Source of the DNA: an uncultured Prevotella sp.
Lineage (GTDB): Bacteria > Bacteroidota > Bacteroidia > Bacteroidales > Bacteroidaceae
Direction: 5' to 3'
Assembly: GCA_934230685.1 (NCBI GenBank)
Contig: CAKQFF010000085.1
Coordinates: 1 to 8,245 of the forward strand
DNA length: 8,245 nucleotides
Every line of letters starts with the position of its first letter. Positions within the stretch are counted from its first letter, which is position 1. Both the position numbers and the translations under genes were made by a program. The notes below the pieces were generated by a model, which ran no database searches, was not told the DNA's origin, and saw nothing but the letters and a program-made list of their open reading frames with translations. Shown here in pieces: positions 7,167 through 8,245 of this stretch.

Positions 7167-7272
7167 GAAAAATAATGTGGAGAGGTGATGTTCTACAACT
7201 AACACAAAACTAAAATTATAATGTTAAGGGCGCATGCTTGGAGAAAAAAGTCTCCATGCTTGCGCCTTTTTT
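7167..7272 (+). ncRNA. Candidate small RNA of about 105 nt between prfC and mscL
   Basis: A complete promoter (7131-7161) and a strong intrinsic terminator (7226-7272) bracket about 105 nt with no convincing gene. The 5' half is mostly unstructured and contains GGAGAGGTGATG (7179-7190), which looks like a ribosome binding site before a four-codon frame (MFYN). An overlapping 12-codon frame (7175-7213) also exists. The 3' half is the terminator hairpin. The RNA ends 12 bp short of the mscL stop codon, convergent with mscL. It could be a trans-acting RNA, or read-through could be antisense to mscL. I cannot match it to a named family; the call rests on architecture alone. Confidence 0.5.
7226..7272 (+). 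terminator. Strong rho-independent terminator, shared by the small-RNA candidate and mscL
   Basis: The hairpin is built as GGCG (7229-7232), CATGCTTG (7233-7240), GAGA, loop AAAAAG (7245-7250), TCTC, CATGCTTG (7255-7262), CGCC (7263-7266), then six T (7267-7272). The GGCG/CGCC and GAGA/TCTC arms pair perfectly. The two direct copies of CATGCTTG pair with each other except for two T-T mismatches. The U-tract is on the plus strand. On the minus strand the stem begins 13 bp after the mscL stop codon but is followed by a poor T-tract. Confidence 0.82.
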
Positions 7273-7284
7273 CTTTAGGAATGA

Positions 7285-7716
7285 TTATTTGCGCTCCTTC
7301 AGCAAGTCGCGTATCTCAGTAAGAAGCAACTCCTCCTTCGTGGGCTTTGGCTCCTGTGGAGCAGGTGCCGCCTCCTCTTCCTTCTTCTTCATGCTTGCGA
7401 GCTTGTTGATGCCCTTAACGAGCATGAACACGCAGAATGCGATGATGAGGAAGTCGATGATGGTCTGGATGAACGCTCCGTAGTTGATAGTGGCAGCCTG
7501 CATTGTCTCGTTGCCAAGCTTCACGGTGGGGAGCTCAAACTTCAAGTCGCTGAAATTCACGCCACCGATAAGCCATCCGATAGGAGGCATGATGATGTCG
7601 TTGACGATTGACGACACGATTTTTCCGAAAGCGCCGCCGATGATCACACCGACAGCCATGTCTACAGCATTGCCCTTAACGGCAAACGCCTTGAACTCGT
7701 TTAGGATTTTACTCAT
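7285..7716 (-). CDS. mscL: large-conductance mechanosensitive channel MscL
   Basis: This 143-residue inner-membrane channel opens under membrane tension to release solutes during hypo-osmotic shock. The N-terminal amphipathic helix and first membrane helix carry the family signature: [20 protein letters not shown] (8-27), then [19 protein letters not shown], with pore-lining small residues. A periplasmic loop covers about 48-77. The second helix is at about 80-102 ([20 protein letters not shown]). The cytoplasmic end has the charged KKKEEE cluster, a Pro/Ala-rich linker (about 117-126) and a final coiled-coil helix ending [13 protein letters not shown], which matches the C-terminal bundle of MscL. 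Length is normal. The gene stands alone: the nearest upstream gene, gap, is divergent. No clear promoter was found directly upstream. The nearest perfect -7 match on this strand is TATATTTG at 7971-7964, some 250 bp away. Confidence 0.97.
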   Translation of the reverse strand: MSKILNEFKAFAVKGNAVDMAVGVIIGGAFGKIVSSIVNDIIMPPIGWLIGGVNFSDLKFELPTVKLGNETMQAATINYGAFIQTIIDFLIIAFCVFMLVKGINKLASMKKKEEEAAPAPQEPKPTKEELLLTEIRDLLKERK

Positions 7717-8024
7717 TTTCTTTAATGTTTAAATATTATTTGTTATCTGGTTGTCTTGTCTCATGCAACGTCTATAGCTATACCTTAACATAAATGTAGC
7801 TGTTTATATCTCATGCGATCGTCTCTATATTATATAATAAGGTGTAGAAGCATCTCGTAAGTTTGTTGCTCACTAACCGTAAAACCACTATTTGTCGCGT
7901 TTTGCAAACTGTAGTTTACAATTTGCAAGGTGGTAATAGGCATCGCAAGCATTACTTTACATGCAAATATATTTTTTTAAATAAATTAATACAGTATTTG
8001 ACTGCAAAATTAGAAAATAATTAT
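7717..8024. other. Non-coding region between divergent mscL and gap
   Basis: The stretch is AT-rich and lacks a credible gene. It must hold the mscL promoter and the upstream part of the gap promoter. The notable element is the dyad at 7902-7928, listed separately. A perfect minus-strand -7 match lies at 7964-7971. The best minus-strand match nearer mscL is TACATTTA (7798-7791), one base off consensus. Nothing else is recognised. Confidence 0.5.
7902..7928. repeat. 27-bp inverted repeat between mscL and gap, possible operator
   Basis: The left arm TTGCAAA-C-TGTA (7902-7913) and right arm TACA-A-TTTGCAA (7917-7928) are inverted copies around GTT, matching at 11 of 12 positions with one C/A mismatch. 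It lies between the mscL start and the gap -7 element, about 100 bp upstream of the latter. No T-run follows on either strand, so a terminator is unlikely. A regulator-binding dyad or a dispersed intergenic repeat are both possible. Confidence 0.5.
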
Positions 8025-8032
8025 TATCTTTG
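8025..8032 (+). promoter_or_regulatory. gap promoter -7 element
   Basis: TATCTTTG is a perfect TAnnTTTG, predicting transcription from about 8036-8039 and a leader of about 135 nt. The closest upstream TTG (7998-8000) is 24 bp away, longer than the usual 19-21, so the -33 box is weak or absent. Confidence 0.6.
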
Positions 8033-8034
8033 CA

Positions 8035-8079
8035 GCGTAAAAAAGGAGAAATCCTAAAGACGTGGCGGTTTTTTTACGC
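8035..8079 (+). promoter_or_regulatory. Structured 5' leader hairpin of gap mRNA
   Basis: GCGTAAAAAA (8035-8044) pairs perfectly over 10 bp with TTTTTTACGC (8070-8079). Inside, GGA-GAAA-TCC (8045-8054) is a 3-bp stem with a GNRA-type GAAA loop, followed by an unpaired TAAAGACGTGGCGGT. The hairpin would form at or within a few nucleotides of the predicted 5' end, where it could protect the mRNA from decay or expose a regulatory site. It does not look like a terminator, because the T-run is inside the stem. No riboswitch class is recognised. Confidence 0.45.
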
Positions 8080-8172
8080 TTCTATGCCTCATTAGCAGGA
8101 AAAACGGACTGAATCAAGACTTCTTGTACGGAAAAGAATATAATTTAACCCTTTAAAAATAATTAAATTAAA

Positions 8173-8245
8173 ATGATTAAAGTAGGTATTAACGGATTTG
8201 GTCGTATCGGCCGTTTCGTATTCCGCGCAGCTCAGACTCGCAACG
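8173..8245 (+). CDS. gap: glyceraldehyde-3-phosphate dehydrogenase, type I (N-terminus only)
   Basis: The first 24 codons are present before the window ends. They read MIKVGINGFGRIGRFVFRAA and then QTRN, the N-terminal Rossmann beta-alpha unit of GAPDH with the NAD-binding GINGFGRIGR motif. The enzyme converts glyceraldehyde 3-phosphate to 1,3-bisphosphoglycerate in cytoplasmic glycolysis. The start ATG follows an A/T-rich stretch without a Shine-Dalgarno sequence, as is normal for strongly expressed Bacteroidetes genes. It is preceded by a leader of about 135 nt containing a 5' hairpin. The catalytic cysteine lies outside the window. Confidence 0.97.
   Translation, partial: MIKVGINGFGRIGRFVFRAAQTRN

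Noticed and set aside
6969..7205. Minus-strand frame of 78 codons upstream of prfC
   Set aside because: It covers the prfC promoter and the antisense of the RNA candidate, with no recognisable domain.
7863..8057. Plus-strand frame of 64 codons before gap
   Set aside because: It spans the dyad, the gap -7 element and the leader hairpin. No start signal or family resemblance.
1..8245. tRNA, rRNA, insertion sequence, integrase or phage gene
   Set aside because: None seen: no cloverleaf, no transposase or integrase motifs, and no terminal inverted repeats with target duplications.

Overview
The window looks like a chromosomal segment of a Bacteroidales bacterium, most likely Prevotella or a close relative. 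Three things suggest this. Intergenic DNA is AT-rich and Shine-Dalgarno sequences are mostly absent. Several gene starts are preceded by the Bacteroidetes primary-sigma -7 element TAnnTTTG, in two cases with a TTG -33 box at the correct distance. The proteins (a CHASE2 sensor, an exported caspase, a divergent PurF paralog ending in Fe-S cysteines, RF3, MscL, GAPDH) also fit the group. The species is an inference.

Layout: positions 1-3310 hold a minus-strand, translationally coupled envelope cluster. It starts with a membrane CHASE2 sensor, then an exported Sel1-repeat/caspase-fold peptidase, then the start of a third exported protein that runs off the window. Consecutive genes overlap by 14 and 11 bp. 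Positions 3311-3890 are non-coding and hold the cluster promoter inside a 16-bp palindrome, a C-depleted stretch that may be a plus-strand RNA, and two hairpin terminators. Positions 3891-6944 hold a minus-strand pair: prfC (release factor 3), then 48 bp downstream a PurF-family protein. The PurF-family protein keeps its phosphoribosyltransferase and Fe-S cysteine motifs but has lost the N-terminal nucleophile cysteine of the glutaminase.

Positions 6945-7284 contain the prfC promoter and, divergent from it, a second good promoter. About 105 nt further on is a strong intrinsic terminator, which together look like a small-RNA gene convergent with mscL. mscL lies at 7285-7716 on the minus strand. 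Positions 7717-8172 are non-coding and contain a 27-bp dyad, a -7 element and a structured 5' leader for the plus-strand gap (GAPDH) gene, whose first 24 codons end the window.

The housekeeping genes (prfC, mscL, gap) look ordinary. The three points of most interest are the CHASE2-caspase-exported-protein cluster, which reads as a possible periplasmic sensing and proteolysis module; the apparently glutaminase-dead PurF paralog; and the unannotated RNA candidate between prfC and mscL.
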